Positions 18,101 to 27,744 of a stretch of 64,000 bases of DNA are shown piece by piece. The stretch covers positions 1-64,000 of the forward strand of contig CACGZJ010000004.1 of NCBI GenBank assembly GCA_902577515.1. The letters are read 5' to 3'. Both the position numbers and the translations under genes were made by a program. The stretch is from an uncultured Bacteroidota bacterium (lineage in GTDB: Bacteria; Bacteroidota; Bacteroidia; Flavobacteriales; Flavobacteriaceae). The first letter of the stretch is position 1, and every line of letters starts with the position of its first letter. A model generated the notes under the pieces. The model saw nothing but the letters and a program-made list of their open reading frames with translations, made no database searches and was not told the DNA's origin.

Positions 18101-18531
18101 ATTTTTTTAATAACGTAAGTTACTATTCCCCATACTATAAATTCATTTTCGTCTGTAACCTTTATCGGCTCATACTTATCATTTTCTGGTACTAAATATA
18201 TATGATCCTTCTCAATCTTTACTCTCTTTACCGTGAATTCTCCATTAAGATAACAGACAGCAATTTTATTATTTTTTAACTCTTCGCTTCTATCGATTAC
18301 AAGAATATCTCCATCATCAAGCCCTGCATTTTTCATTGATTCACCTGAAACTTTAGCATAAAAAGTTGACTCTTTATTTTTTACTACAACTTTTTCAATA
18401 CTAATTCTTGATTCCTCAAAATCACTAGCAGGCGACGGAAAACCAGCTGAAATACCATCTTCAATAAATATATTTTTAATAGACTCTTTATGAGTAGGTT
18501 TAAATATTCTAATATTGTTCTCTTTCTTCAT
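18097..18531 (-). CDS. umuD: UmuD-like S24 self-cleaving protein
   Basis: 144 residues of the LexA/UmuD peptidase family. The Ser-Lys dyad is Ser65 (SGESMKNAG) and Lys102 (FTVKRVK), and an Ala29-Gly30 bond in ISAGFPSP matches the autocleavage site. No DNA-binding domain precedes it, so it is UmuD and not LexA. After RecA-stimulated cleavage UmuD' joins UmuC to form polymerase V. It lies after umuC in the direction of transcription, one base beyond the umuC TAG stop; the order is the opposite of the usual umuDC. Confidence 0.92.
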   Translation of the reverse strand: MKKENNIRIFKPTHKESIKNIFIEDGISAGFPSPASDFEESRISIEKVVVKNKESTFYAKVSGESMKNAGLDDGDILVIDRSEELKNNKIAVCYLNGEFTVKRVKIEKDHIYLVPENDKYEPIKVTDENEFIVWGIVTYVIKKI

Positions 18532-18532
18532 T

Positions 18533-19792
18533 CTACTTTACAATTAATATTTCGTCAATTTCGGTAGTATAGTTTTTAGAAAGCTTTTGCCTTTTCATTT
18601 TCCAAATTCTTTTTTGATCTTGACTTGCAAGCCTTACCTTATACAGTCCATATTTGGTATCAATTGTATCGATACTTTTCATGAGTTTTTTCTGTTTTTC
18701 AATATCTCTATCAAATAAACTAAACTGATGATTTGATTCTGGAGATAACCCCATCAATATTATACCTGCTTTTTTATATGATTTGTTTTTAAAGTAAATC
18801 TTTTTTAGAAGTTTTACTGCAAATTTACTAATCTCGATACTTGAACTAGTAGAAAATGGTAGTGATCCTGTCAGGCTATAATGATATCTTTCATTATTAT
18901 TTTTAAATGGATTGCTCCTAATAAAAACACAAATCATATTACATTCACTCTTTTGATTTCTTAGTTTTTTAGAAGCAACAACTGAATATGTTGTGATTCT
19001 TTCAATTAAATCTTCAAGTGATGAAATATCAGACTCAAAGCTTCTAGTTGTTGCGATAGATTTTTTCTCAATTTTTGTTTCTTCAATATCAAGTGTAGGA
19101 GAACCTTCAAGCTCTTTTTTTAGTTTTAGGCCGATTATACTCATATTTTTTTTAACCCATTGATCAGGAAGATTTATAAAGTCAATTCCAGACTTGACAT
19201 TTATGTTTGATAGCTTCTTTTTATTTTGTAATCCAATACCCCAAATATCACCAGTAGATATTTTTCCCAAAGCTTCTAGACGTTTTTTATTACTATTAAT
19301 TGAATAAAACCCCTTAGTAATATCAGGGCTTTTTTTCGCAATTCTATTTGCAATTTTAGCAAGCGATTTAGTCGGAGCTAATCCGATTGAGACAGGAATA
19401 CCAGTCCACTTCCATACAGTACTTATAATCTCTTTACATTTCTTATCAGCTTCATCCTCAGTAAAACCATTGAATCTTAAAAATGCTTCATCAACACTAT
19501 AAACCTCTACATCCGGAACAAAACGGGATATTATAGACATAACCCTATTGCTCATATCCCCATACAGTGTAAAATTTGATGAGAATATCTCAACTTTATT
19601 TTTTTGAAAGACTTCTTTGAATTTAAATGCAGGTGCTCCCATAGGAATCCCAAGATCTTTAGCCTCATTACTTCTAGCAATTACACAACCATCATTATTT
19701 GAAAGAATGACAATTGGTTTTTCATTTAAGTGTGGTTGAAAAACTCTTTCACATGAAGCATAAAAATTATTACAATCTATTAGGGCAAACAT
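18533..19792 (-). CDS. umuC: Y-family DNA polymerase (UmuC, Pol V catalytic subunit)
   Basis: 419 residues. Inserts bases opposite damaged templates. N-terminal LIDCNNFYASCERVF supplies Asp6 and YSVDEAFLRF the second acidic pair; the thumb and little-finger domains follow. A C-terminal DUF4113-like portion (LMKSIDTIDTKYGLYKVRLASQ) is typical of UmuC. ATG start at 19792, 71 bases from the divergent sucA. I see no SOS operator that I can vouch for in that gap, since the LexA site of this lineage is not known to me. Confidence 0.94.
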   Translation of the reverse strand: MFALIDCNNFYASCERVFQPHLNEKPIVILSNNDGCVIARSNEAKDLGIPMGAPAFKFKEVFQKNKVEIFSSNFTLYGDMSNRVMSIISRFVPDVEVYSVDEAFLRFNGFTEDEADKKCKEIISTVWKWTGIPVSIGLAPTKSLAKIANRIAKKSPDITKGFYSINSNKKRLEALGKISTGDIWGIGLQNKKKLSNINVKSGIDFINLPDQWVKKNMSIIGLKLKKELEGSPTLDIEETKIEKKSIATTRSFESDISSLEDLIERITTYSVVASKKLRNQKSECNMICVFIRSNPFKNNNERYHYSLTGSLPFSTSSSIEISKFAVKLLKKIYFKNKSYKKAGIILMGLSPESNHQFSLFDRDIEKQKKLMKSIDTIDTKYGLYKVRLASQDQKRIWKMKRQKLSKNYTTEIDEILIVK

Positions 19793-19863
19793 GATACAAA
19801 AATCTAAAAATTATTAAGAAACATAAAAAACAAGTTGTAATTTTATTAACTATATAAAACTTG

Positions 19864-22617
19864 ATGGATAAATTTTCATTTCTTAACTCAGCTCACACAA
19901 GTTTATTTGCAGAAATGTATGATCAATACTTGCAATCACCAGATACTCTGGAGCCAAGTTGGAAAGCATTTTTTCAAGGTTTTGACTTTGGAATGGAGAG
20001 TGCAAATATCACAGTTGAGGAGAGAAAATTTGAAGTTCCAGAAAATATTAAAAAGGAATTTCAGGTAATTAATCTAATAGATGCTTACAGAAAAAGAGGA
20101 CATCTATTTACAGTTACAAACCCGGTTAGGGAGAGAAGAAAATACTTACCAACTCTAGATATTGAAAACTTTGGTCTAGAAGCTGCAGATCTTGAGTTAG
20201 TTTTTAGTGCAGGTGAGGTTGTCGGAATAGGACCTGATAAATTAAAAAATATAATTGATCATTTAAAGAGAATCTACTGTGATTCAATAGGTATTGAGTA
20301 TATGTATATTAGAGATCCTAATAAGGTTAAATGGATTCAAAATCACATCAATGTTAATGGTAATCATCCTAATTTTACTAAAGATGATAAATTAAAAATA
20401 TTAGACAGCCTGAATAAAGCATATACTTTTGAAAATTTTCTTCAAAAAAAATATGTTGGACAAAAAAGATTTTCGCTTGAAGGTGGAGAATCTTTAATTC
20501 CAGCGATAGATTTTCTAATTAATATAGCTGCAGATAAAGGAGTTGAGGATGTTGTTATTGGAATGTCTCATAGAGGAAGACTAAATACATTGGTGAATAT
20601 TCTTGGCAAATCTAGTAAGGATATCTTTGGTGAATTTGACGGTAAAGACTACGAAGAGGATATTTTTGATGGAGATGTTAAGTATCATTTAGGTTGGACA
20701 TCTGAAAGGTTAACCAAGTCTGGAAATAAAATTACCATGAATTTAGCCCCAAACCCATCTCACCTTGAGTCAGTTGATCCAGTTGTTCAGGGAATAGCTA
20801 GAGCTAAATTGGAAAATGATCTAAATAATAAGACAAATAAAATTTTACCCATTTTAGTTCATGGTGATGCAGCAATTGCTGGACAGGGAGTAGTTTATGA
20901 AGTAATTCAAATGTCTAGGCTAAAAGGTTATAGTACTGGCGGGACTATTCATTTAGTTGTAAATAATCAAGTTGGATTTACTACAAATTATTTAGATGCA
21001 AGGTCCAGCACTTATTGTTCAGATGTTGGTAAAGTAACCCTTTCTCCAGTTCTTCATGTAAACTCTGATGATGTTGAGGCTGTTATTCATGCAGTTACTT
21101 TTGCTTTTGAATTTAGAAATCAGTTTAATAGAGATGTTTTTATTGACCTACTTGGTTACAGAAAATATGGACACAATGAAGGAGATGAACCAAGATTTAC
21201 TCAGCCAAAGCTGTATAAGTTTATTTCTTCACATCCAAATCCTAGAGATATATATGCAGAGAAATTAATAGAACAGGGATTAATAAATAAGGATTATATC
21301 TCTAAAATTGAATCTGATTATTTTGAATCTTTAGAAGAGGAACTAGATGACTCAAAGAAAAAGGATAAAACAAAAATTACTCCTTTTATGCAAAAAGTCT
21401 GGGAAGGATTTAAACGTGTAGACGAAAATAAAATGCTTAAAGAATATGATACTAATTCTAATGAAGAAGCTATTTTAATCGTAGGTAGATCTATCACAAA
21501 ACTTCCCAATAAACAATTTTTAAGAAAAGTAATTAAGCTATTTAATTCTAGAGAAAAAATGCTTTTTGAATCAAAAAAAGTTGATTGGGCATTAGCTGAA
21601 CAACTTGCTTATGGTACACTAATGCTTGAAGGATTCAATGTTAGAATATCTGGTCAAGATGTAGAAAGGGGTACATTCTCTCACCGCCATGCAGTTTTAA
21701 AGTCTGAAGATTCTGAAGAGGAATACTTGCCTCTTAATAGTATTGATTCTAATAAAAAAGGAGTATTAAAAATTTACAACTCTCTTCTTTCAGAATATGG
21801 TGTCCTGGGTTTTGACTATGGATATGCATTAGCAAGCCCCAACAGTCTAACAATTTGGGAAGCTCAATTTGGTGATTTTTCTAATGGAGCTCAAATAATA
21901 ATTGACCAGTACATATCATCTGCTGAGGATAAATGGAAACTACAAAACGGTATTGTATTATACCTTCCTCATGGATATGAAGGACAAGGAGCAGAGCACT
22001 CTTCAGCTAGAATGGAAAGATATCTTCAATTGTGTGCAAAGGATAATATGTATGCTGCAAATTGTACAACCCCAGCAAATCTTTTTCATCTTTTAAGAAG
22101 GCAAATGATTACAAACTTCAGGAAACCATTAATATTATTTACACCTAAAAGTCTCTTAAGACATCCTAAGGTTATCTCTGATATTGAAGAATTAACTTCA
22201 TCTAAGTTTATGCCTGTAATTTCCGACCCTGAAATTGATCCAGCTAAAGTAGATTCATTAATCTTTTGTTCTGGAAAATTCTATTTTGATTTAATCGATT
22301 ATAGAGAAAAGAATAATATTAAAAATGTTGCAATTGTTAGGATAGAGCAGCTCTTTCCACTACCTGTTAAATTGATTATTTCTGAAATTAAAAAATTCTC
22401 AAATGCAAAGGATATAGTTTGGGCTCAAGAAGAACCAAGAAATATGGGAGCTTGGAACCATATCCAAACATATCATCCAATTGCCAAGAATATGAGGCCG
22501 GCTACAAGAAGATTTTATGGATCAACTGCTTCTGGAAGTTATGTTAGATTTGAGAGAAGGCATAATCAAGTTATTGAGTATGTTTTTGATAAGACTAAAA
22601 ATAATTTTAAGAAATAA
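19864..22617 (+). CDS. sucA: 2-oxoglutarate dehydrogenase E1 component
   Basis: 917 residues. Thiamine-diphosphate-dependent decarboxylation of 2-oxoglutarate in the TCA cycle, passing a succinyl group to the lipoyl arm of E2. N-terminal MDKFSFLNSAHTSLFAEMYDQY and the PSWKAFFQGF segment are the OdhA/SucA E2-binding start; the ThDP motif region contains HGDAAIAGQGVVYE and NNQVGFTT; YGHNEGDEPRFTQP is a strong signature. The ATG at 19864 was preferred to the adjacent TTG at 19861. Three unrelated genes separate it from the E2 gene. Confidence 0.97.
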   Translation: MDKFSFLNSAHTSLFAEMYDQYLQSPDTLEPSWKAFFQGFDFGMESANITVEERKFEVPENIKKEFQVINLIDAYRKRGHLFTVTNPVRERRKYLPTLDIENFGLEAADLELVFSAGEVVGIGPDKLKNIIDHLKRIYCDSIGIEYMYIRDPNKVKWIQNHINVNGNHPNFTKDDKLKILDSLNKAYTFENFLQKKYVGQKRFSLEGGESLIPAIDFLINIAADKGVEDVVIGMSHRGRLNTLVNILGKSSKDIFGEFDGKDYEEDIFDGDVKYHLGWTSERLTKSGNKITMNLAPNPSHLESVDPVVQGIARAKLENDLNNKTNKILPILVHGDAAIAGQGVVYEVIQMSRLKGYSTGGTIHLVVNNQVGFTTNYLDARSSTYCSDVGKVTLSPVLHVNSDDVEAVIHAVTFAFEFRNQFNRDVFIDLLGYRKYGHNEGDEPRFTQPKLYKFISSHPNPRDIYAEKLIEQGLINKDYISKIESDYFESLEEELDDSKKKDKTKITPFMQKVWEGFKRVDENKMLKEYDTNSNEEAILIVGRSITKLPNKQFLRKVIKLFNSREKMLFESKKVDWALAEQLAYGTLMLEGFNVRISGQDVERGTFSHRHAVLKSEDSEEEYLPLNSIDSNKKGVLKIYNSLLSEYGVLGFDYGYALASPNSLTIWEAQFGDFSNGAQIIIDQYISSAEDKWKLQNGIVLYLPHGYEGQGAEHSSARMERYLQLCAKDNMYAANCTTPANLFHLLRRQMITNFRKPLILFTPKSLLRHPKVISDIEELTSSKFMPVISDPEIDPAKVDSLIFCSGKFYFDLIDYREKNNIKNVAIVRIEQLFPLPVKLIISEIKKFSNAKDIVWAQEEPRNMGAWNHIQTYHPIAKNMRPATRRFYGSTASGSYVRFERRHNQVIEYVFDKTKNNFKK

Positions 22618-22645
22618 TTTTTATATTCAATCTTTTATTTAAGCT

Positions 22646-23125
22646 ATGAAAGATATGTTAGTTAAGCTTTATGATCTTCCAAACAATTGTGAGGAACTCC
22701 AAGAGCTTTCGAAAAGAATCTCATTTAGACGTCCACTTGCTGCTGAAAAGTCTTTAGTTAACCAATGGGTTAAAAATGAATTTGGTGATGGATGGGAAAG
22801 TGAAGTAGATGTTTCATTTTCTAGAAAACCTATAACAACTTTTATAGCAATTCAAGATGGTAAGATACTAGGCTTTGCTACCTACGACGCAGCTTATTTA
22901 AATTTTCTTGGTCCAATGGGAGTCAAAAAAAGTAATAGAAAAAAGGGATTGGGAAAAGCATTGCTTTTTTTAGCTTTAAATTCAATGAAAGAAATGGGTT
23001 ATGCCTATGCAATAATAGGTGGTGTTGGACCTGCTGAATTCTATGAAAAAACATTTGATGCAAAAGTAATAGACGGATCTGACCCTGGAATTTATAAAGG
23101 AATATTAAGTCATGTCCCAGTCTAA
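22646..23125 (+). CDS. GNAT-family N-acetyltransferase
   Basis: 159 residues. The acetyl-CoA pyrophosphate loop is visible as RKKGLGKALL around residues 98-107, preceded by FLGPMGVKKSN and followed by AIIGGVGPAEFYEK, a variant found in a distinct GNAT subgroup. The N-terminal RRPLAAEKSLVNQWVKNEFGDGWESEV is conserved in that subgroup as far as I recall. Substrate unknown. It overlaps the permease gene by 14 bases, so it belongs to a three-gene unit placed between sucA and sucB. Cytoplasmic; no signal peptide. Confidence 0.85.
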   Translation: MKDMLVKLYDLPNNCEELQELSKRISFRRPLAAEKSLVNQWVKNEFGDGWESEVDVSFSRKPITTFIAIQDGKILGFATYDAAYLNFLGPMGVKKSNRKKGLGKALLFLALNSMKEMGYAYAIIGGVGPAEFYEKTFDAKVIDGSDPGIYKGILSHVPV

Positions 23126-24518
23126 AGTTGATAAGGATTCTAAACTTCTTGCAAAATTTGGATATAAACAAGATCTAAGTAGATCGATGAAAGGCTTTTC
23201 ATCTTTTGCAATATCATTTTCTTTAATATCTATTTTAACAGGAATCTTTGCAAACTTTCATTTTGGATATTCTGAAGTTGGTCCATGGATATCTTTATCA
23301 TGGTTAATAGTTTTTGTAGGACAATTTTTTGTTGCCTTGATTATGTCTGAATTATCAGTTAGATTCCCAATTTCTGGGTATGGGTATCAGTGGTCATCAA
23401 GGCTTGTAAACTCTAGATTAGGATTTGCAACGGGATGGTTATTATTAATGCAGTTTCTGACTGGATTTCCTGGAATCTGTAAAACTTTAGGTATAGTTTT
23501 AAGTGATTTTTTATCTCAAGTATTTTCTCTTGAGATTAATGATATTATCATTTCAATAATTATAATTTGGATAATTACTCTAATCCATAAAAATGGAATT
23601 AAAATGGTTTCTTATATCAATAATATAGGAGTTATAACAGAAATTATAGGAGTAATTCTTTTGATACTGGCACTTGGGTTATTTGTAACTAAAGGGATTG
23701 AGGATTTTTCAATTTCAAAAATGACAAATGATTTTAAAATTTCAGATATAGGATTTGAATCCTTTGCCTTATCAATTTTGTTAGGAGCATGGTGTCTAAC
23801 TGGTTTTGAGGCAGCTGCAGATATGTCTGAAGAAACAAAGAACCCAACAAAGATTGTTCCTAAGTCAATAATTAATTCTCTATTAACATCTGGTTTTTTT
23901 GGAATAGTTATCATAATATTTTCTATCATTTTATTACAAAAAGATATTTATATGGGTGGTTCTGAAAATTTTTTGACAGATTTACTTAGAAATGAATTTG
24001 GGGTGTTGTTATACTCCGTAATTCTTTTATTTGTAATCGCTGCAATTTTTGCATGCGGAGTTGCTTGTATGGCTACTGCTTCAAGGCTAATTTTCTCAAT
24101 GTCTAGAGATTCTGTTCTTCCAAATTCAGCTTGGCTCAAGTCAATTGATAAAAATAAATCTCCTAGTAATTCACTAATTCTTATCGGAGTATTAGCAACA
24201 CTTTTTATAATCATCTTTAATAAAATTGAGGTAATAACAAGTGTGTCTGCTATTGCTGGCTATATTGGGTATTGTGGAATTATCTTTTCATCATTTTATC
24301 TTAATTATGATAATAAAGATGGAATTAGAACTCCCAAATATGTTAAGTTTTTTACCCTCCTTTGGTGTGTTTTTGTTGTATTATGCTTAATTATACCAGG
24401 ACAATCTATTGATGGCTTCGATACTGAATATATTCCTGCTATTTCTACTGGAATATTTATAATATTAGGACTAATAATCTTTTTAATAAATAACAAGAAT
24501 AAAAATGCAATACTTTAG
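23112..24518 (+). CDS. APC-superfamily amino acid/amine permease
   Basis: 468 residues with about 12 hydrophobic helices. The N-terminal RSMKGFSSFAISFSLISILTG and the SELSVRFPISGYGYQWSSRLV segment after it are characteristic of the amino acid-polyamine-organocation transporters; WCLTGFEAAADMSEETKNPTK in the middle is the conserved loop. It probably imports an amino acid or amine with protons or sodium; the sequence does not define which. Overlaps the acetyltransferase upstream and the dehydrogenase downstream, each by 14 bases. Confidence 0.88.
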   Translation: MSQSKVDKDSKLLAKFGYKQDLSRSMKGFSSFAISFSLISILTGIFANFHFGYSEVGPWISLSWLIVFVGQFFVALIMSELSVRFPISGYGYQWSSRLVNSRLGFATGWLLLMQFLTGFPGICKTLGIVLSDFLSQVFSLEINDIIISIIIIWIITLIHKNGIKMVSYINNIGVITEIIGVILLILALGLFVTKGIEDFSISKMTNDFKISDIGFESFALSILLGAWCLTGFEAAADMSEETKNPTKIVPKSIINSLLTSGFFGIVIIIFSIILLQKDIYMGGSENFLTDLLRNEFGVLLYSVILLFVIAAIFACGVACMATASRLIFSMSRDSVLPNSAWLKSIDKNKSPSNSLILIGVLATLFIIIFNKIEVITSVSAIAGYIGYCGIIFSSFYLNYDNKDGIRTPKYVKFFTLLWCVFVVLCLIIPGQSIDGFDTEYIPAISTGIFIILGLIIFLINNKNKNAIL

Positions 24519-25530
24519 CTTAAATACAAATGTCAAACAATTAAGGATTGGGAGAGGTGTCTCTAAGGGAATAGGAAAAGAGCTTGGAAAATATGTTGTT
24601 GCTACAATGGAAATTCCATGGAATATCATTAAAAATGAAATGGGCAAATCGCCTGAAAAAGTTATTGATGTAACTTCTGTAGAGAAACAATGGATTGAAG
24701 ATCAGATCACAAATCTTCCTGAATTTGATACAATTGTTGGTATTGGTGGAGGAATGGCTATTGATGTAGCTAAATATATTTCATGGAAATTAAATAAGAA
24801 TTTAGTTTCAATTCCAACAATACTTAGTGTAGATGCTTTCACTACTCCTGCTGCTGGTGTTAGAGTAAATCATGATGTGGAATATCTTGGAATTGCATCT
24901 CCAAATCCGCTAATAATTGATTATGATATATTAAGGTCTGCTCCAAAAGAACTTAATATTGCTGGTGTCGGAGATTTATTCTCGATTCATACTGCGTCAT
25001 TTGATTGGCAATATGCCAATTCAAAGGGAAAATCTGAGTATCCATTTAGTCAAGATGCTATTGATAACGGAAAAAAAATCCTTGATTTCATTTATAATAA
25101 CATAGGAAATATTAAAGCAAATAATGACAATGGTTTAAGGTCTATTGTTGAGGCATATATTTCATTAAACACAATCTGTCTTCCTATTAACCATTTTAGA
25201 ATTGAAGAAGGGTCAGAACACTATCTTTTTTATGAACTAGAAGAAAGACTTAAACGTCCATTTATTCACGGAAATATAATCGGTCTTGGAATATACTTAT
25301 TGAGTAGACTTCAAGAAAACGATTCTAAATTCATTACTGAAATTATGGATGAATCAGGCTTAATTTATCATCCAAATTCTATGAATATTAAAAGATATGA
25401 TTTAAAAGAATCTCTCCTTGCACTAAAGAACTATGTTAAAACTAAAGATAGACTATGGTATACAGTAATAGATGATAGCGATATTAATGAAGATTGGATA
25501 AATGAAAATATAGCTGATTTAAAGTTCTAA
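24505..25530 (+). CDS. G1PDH/AraM-like iron-containing alcohol dehydrogenase
   Basis: 341 residues of the dehydroquinate synthase-like / Fe-ADH fold, nearest in look to sn-glycerol-1-phosphate dehydrogenases. NAD binding: GGGMAIDVAK at 81-90. Likely metal ligands are Asp157 (AGVGDLFS), His239 (GSEHYLF) and His255 (FIHGNIIG), as in G1PDH. The substrate-loop IPTILSVDAFTTPAAG differs from the usual IPTAASHDGIASP. It probably reduces or oxidises a polyol or aldehyde, substrate unknown. Third gene of the cassette; 86 bases then separate it from sucB. Confidence 0.82.
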   Translation: MQYFSLNTNVKQLRIGRGVSKGIGKELGKYVVATMEIPWNIIKNEMGKSPEKVIDVTSVEKQWIEDQITNLPEFDTIVGIGGGMAIDVAKYISWKLNKNLVSIPTILSVDAFTTPAAGVRVNHDVEYLGIASPNPLIIDYDILRSAPKELNIAGVGDLFSIHTASFDWQYANSKGKSEYPFSQDAIDNGKKILDFIYNNIGNIKANNDNGLRSIVEAYISLNTICLPINHFRIEEGSEHYLFYELEERLKRPFIHGNIIGLGIYLLSRLQENDSKFITEIMDESGLIYHPNSMNIKRYDLKESLLALKNYVKTKDRLWYTVIDDSDINEDWINENIADLKF

Positions 25531-25616
25531 TTTATCTCCAACATTTAGTTTGAATAAAATTTAAATAGTAATTTTTTATCATTAATTTTGATTGATTAAC
25601 TAGCTATATATTTGAG

Positions 25617-26807
25617 ATGGTTCTAGAAATGAAAATTCCTTCCCCAGGAGAGTCAATTACTGAAGTAGAGATTTCCCAATGGCTTGTAAAAGACGGAGAT
25701 GTTGTGAGAAAAGATCAGACTATTGCTGAGTTGGATTCTGATAAAGCTACACTTGATCTTCCTGCAGAAGCATCAGGAAAAATTACTCTAAAAGCACAGG
25801 AGGGAGAGTCAATGTCTGTAGGTGATGTGGTTTGCTTAATTGATACATCAGAGTCTGTAACACAAATAGAAACCGATGAAATTGAATCAAATATAGAGCC
25901 TATTAAAGAAGATAAGACTCAAATAACTCAAAGTGAAAATATAAGTGTTACTCCACTTGCTAGAAATATTGCCTCTGAGAAGGGAATAGATCTTAATGAG
26001 ATTAAAGCTGAGGGTCAAAAAATTACTAAAGATGATGTTCTAAAGGCCGTACCTGCAATGGGTGCATTTAGTGATGATTCAAGAACTGAAACAAGAGAAA
26101 AACTTTCTATGCTCAGGAGAAAGGTTTCTGAAAGACTGGTTTCAGTAAAAAACGAAACTGCTATGTTAACTACATTTAATGAAGCAGACCTTTCAAATAT
26201 ATTTGAAATCAGAAAAAAATATAAAGAAGCTTTTTCACAGAGATATGGAGTCAGTCTTGGATTTATGAGCTTTTTCACTCTTGCTGTTACAAGAGCACTG
26301 GAGCTTTACCCTGATGTTAATTCAATGATAGATGGTGACGAGAAAATATCATATAATTATTGTGATATTAGCATAGCAGTCTCAGGACCAAAGGGACTAA
26401 TGACCCCTGTACTTAGAAATGCAGAAAAATTAGCATTCTCATCTGTAGAACAGGAAATCAAAAGATTAGCTGATAGTGTTAGAAATAAAAATATAACAGT
26501 TGATGATTTAACAGGTGGAACATTTACCATTTCAAATGGAGGTGTTTTTGGGTCAATGCTTTCAACACCTATTATAAACCCTCCACAATCAGGAATCCTT
26601 GGTATGCATAATATAATTCAAAGACCAGTTGCTGTAGATGGTAAAGTTGAAATCCGACCAATGATGTATTTAGCATTATCATATGATCATAGAATTATTG
26701 ATGGTAATCAATCTGTTGGTTTTTTAATTGCTGTTAAAGAAGGCGTTGAAGATCCTGAAAATATTATAATGGGAGGTAAAATAAAAAAATCACTAGGACT
26801 TACATAA
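25617..26807 (+). CDS. sucB: dihydrolipoyllysine succinyltransferase (2-oxoglutarate dehydrogenase E2)
   Basis: 396 residues. Carries the lipoyl arm and transfers succinyl to CoA. A lipoyl domain spans about residues 1-75 with the lipoylated Lys in [11 protein letters not shown]; the peripheral subunit-binding domain is at about 107-142 ([20 protein letters not shown]); the catalytic domain ends in [16 protein letters not shown] with the active-site His. ATG at 25617 gives [17 protein letters not shown], the normal start. It works with sucA, three genes upstream. Confidence 0.97.
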   Translation: MVLEMKIPSPGESITEVEISQWLVKDGDVVRKDQTIAELDSDKATLDLPAEASGKITLKAQEGESMSVGDVVCLIDTSESVTQIETDEIESNIEPIKEDKTQITQSENISVTPLARNIASEKGIDLNEIKAEGQKITKDDVLKAVPAMGAFSDDSRTETREKLSMLRRKVSERLVSVKNETAMLTTFNEADLSNIFEIRKKYKEAFSQRYGVSLGFMSFFTLAVTRALELYPDVNSMIDGDEKISYNYCDISIAVSGPKGLMTPVLRNAEKLAFSSVEQEIKRLADSVRNKNITVDDLTGGTFTISNGGVFGSMLSTPIINPPQSGILGMHNIIQRPVAVDGKVEIRPMMYLALSYDHRIIDGNQSVGFLIAVKEGVEDPENIIMGGKIKKSLGLT

Positions 26808-26808
26808 T

Positions 26809-27570
26809 TTGATTGATACTCACACTCATTTATACTTAGAACAATTTAGTGAAGATATCACCGATGTGGTTAAAAGAGCAATAGATGTAGGTGTTAGTAG
26901 ATGTTATCTACCCTCAATCAGTTCAAAACATAATCACAGTATGCTTGAATTAGAAAAAAAATTTCCAGGTTTTTTCTACTCAATGATTGGCTTACATCCA
27001 TGTTATGTAAATGAGAATTATGATTCTGAACTAGAATTTATTAAAGATAATATTCTTGAATATAATTATAGAGCTGTAGGAGAAATAGGTATTGATCTTT
27101 ACCATGAAAAAAAATATTTTGAGCAGCAAGTATATGTTTTTGAAGAACAAATTAATATAGCTCTAGAAAATAATCTTCCAATTGTAATTCATTCAAGAGA
27201 TTCTTTTGATGAGATATATAAAATTTTGAAAAAATATAAATCTGAAAACTTGAGAGGAATTTTTCATTGTTTTACTGGAGACAAAGAACAAGCAAAAAAA
27301 ATCATTGATCTTAATTTTTATTTGGGTATTGGAGGTGTAGTGACTTTTAAAAATGGAAAAATTTCTGAATTTTTAAATTCTATTCCTATTGAGAGAATTG
27401 TATTAGAGACGGATTCACCATATTTGGCTCCTTCTCCATATAGAGGTAAAAGAAATGAAAGTTCGTATTTAAAAATTATTGCAGAGAAAATTGCTGATTT
27501 GTATAAGATTGATCTAGATGAGGTTTCAAAGATTACACAAAAAAACTCTTTAGACATTTTTGGCAATTAA
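26809..27570 (+). CDS. TatD-family metal-dependent deoxyribonuclease
   Basis: 253 residues. Metal-binding motifs DTHTHLYL at the start, GEIGIDLY, VIHSRDS, FHCFTGD and ETDSPYLAP near the end form the TIM-barrel metallo-hydrolase site. TatD proteins are 3'-5' exonucleases or quality-control nucleases. The start is TTG at 26809, one base after the sucB stop, giving the standard MIDTHTHL. It is probably read through from sucB. Confidence 0.92.
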   Translation: MIDTHTHLYLEQFSEDITDVVKRAIDVGVSRCYLPSISSKHNHSMLELEKKFPGFFYSMIGLHPCYVNENYDSELEFIKDNILEYNYRAVGEIGIDLYHEKKYFEQQVYVFEEQINIALENNLPIVIHSRDSFDEIYKILKKYKSENLRGIFHCFTGDKEQAKKIIDLNFYLGIGGVVTFKNGKISEFLNSIPIERIVLETDSPYLAPSPYRGKRNESSYLKIIAEKIADLYKIDLDEVSKITQKNSLDIFGN

Positions 27571-27587
27571 TTATTTAAATAAATTAT
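27560..27587 (+). promoter_or_regulatory. probable promoter of tRNA-Ser
   Basis: TTG (27560-27562) and TAAATTAT (27580-27587) are 17 bases apart, and the -7 box ends five bases before the tRNA. The -33 part overlaps the last codons of tatD. The -7 box deviates from TAnnTTTG at two places. Confidence 0.4.
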
Positions 27588-27592
27588 GAAAT

Positions 27593-27679
27593 AGAGAGGT
27601 GGCCGAGTGGTTTAAGGCGCACGCTTGGAAAGCGTGTATTCTAGAAATGGAATCGTGGGTTCGAATCCCATCCTCTCTG
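27593..27679 (+). tRNA. tRNA-Ser (GGA)
   Basis: 87-base class II tRNA. Acceptor AGAGAGG pairs with CCTCTCT, discriminator G. Anticodon stem CACGC/GCGTG encloses TTGGAAA, giving GGA. A long variable arm follows and the T-loop is GTTCGAATC. It borders the restriction-modification island, and serine tRNA genes are common integration sites, but I found no repeat of its 3' end downstream. Confidence 0.96.
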
Positions 27680-27744
27680 CAAAATTAAATTCATAATTAT
27701 AATTAATAGATTAGTTTTTGAATTAAGAAAACCATAATAAAAAC

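Noticed and set aside
23612-24214. minus-strand frames inside the permease
   Set aside because: Antisense of hydrophobic helices gives long frames with Ile/Ser-rich nonsense; no independent support.
25587-25614. TTTG ... TATATTTG promoter just before sucB
   Set aside because: The -7 box matches the consensus, but it ends two bases before the ATG, so transcription would start within the gene; spacing is also short at 16.
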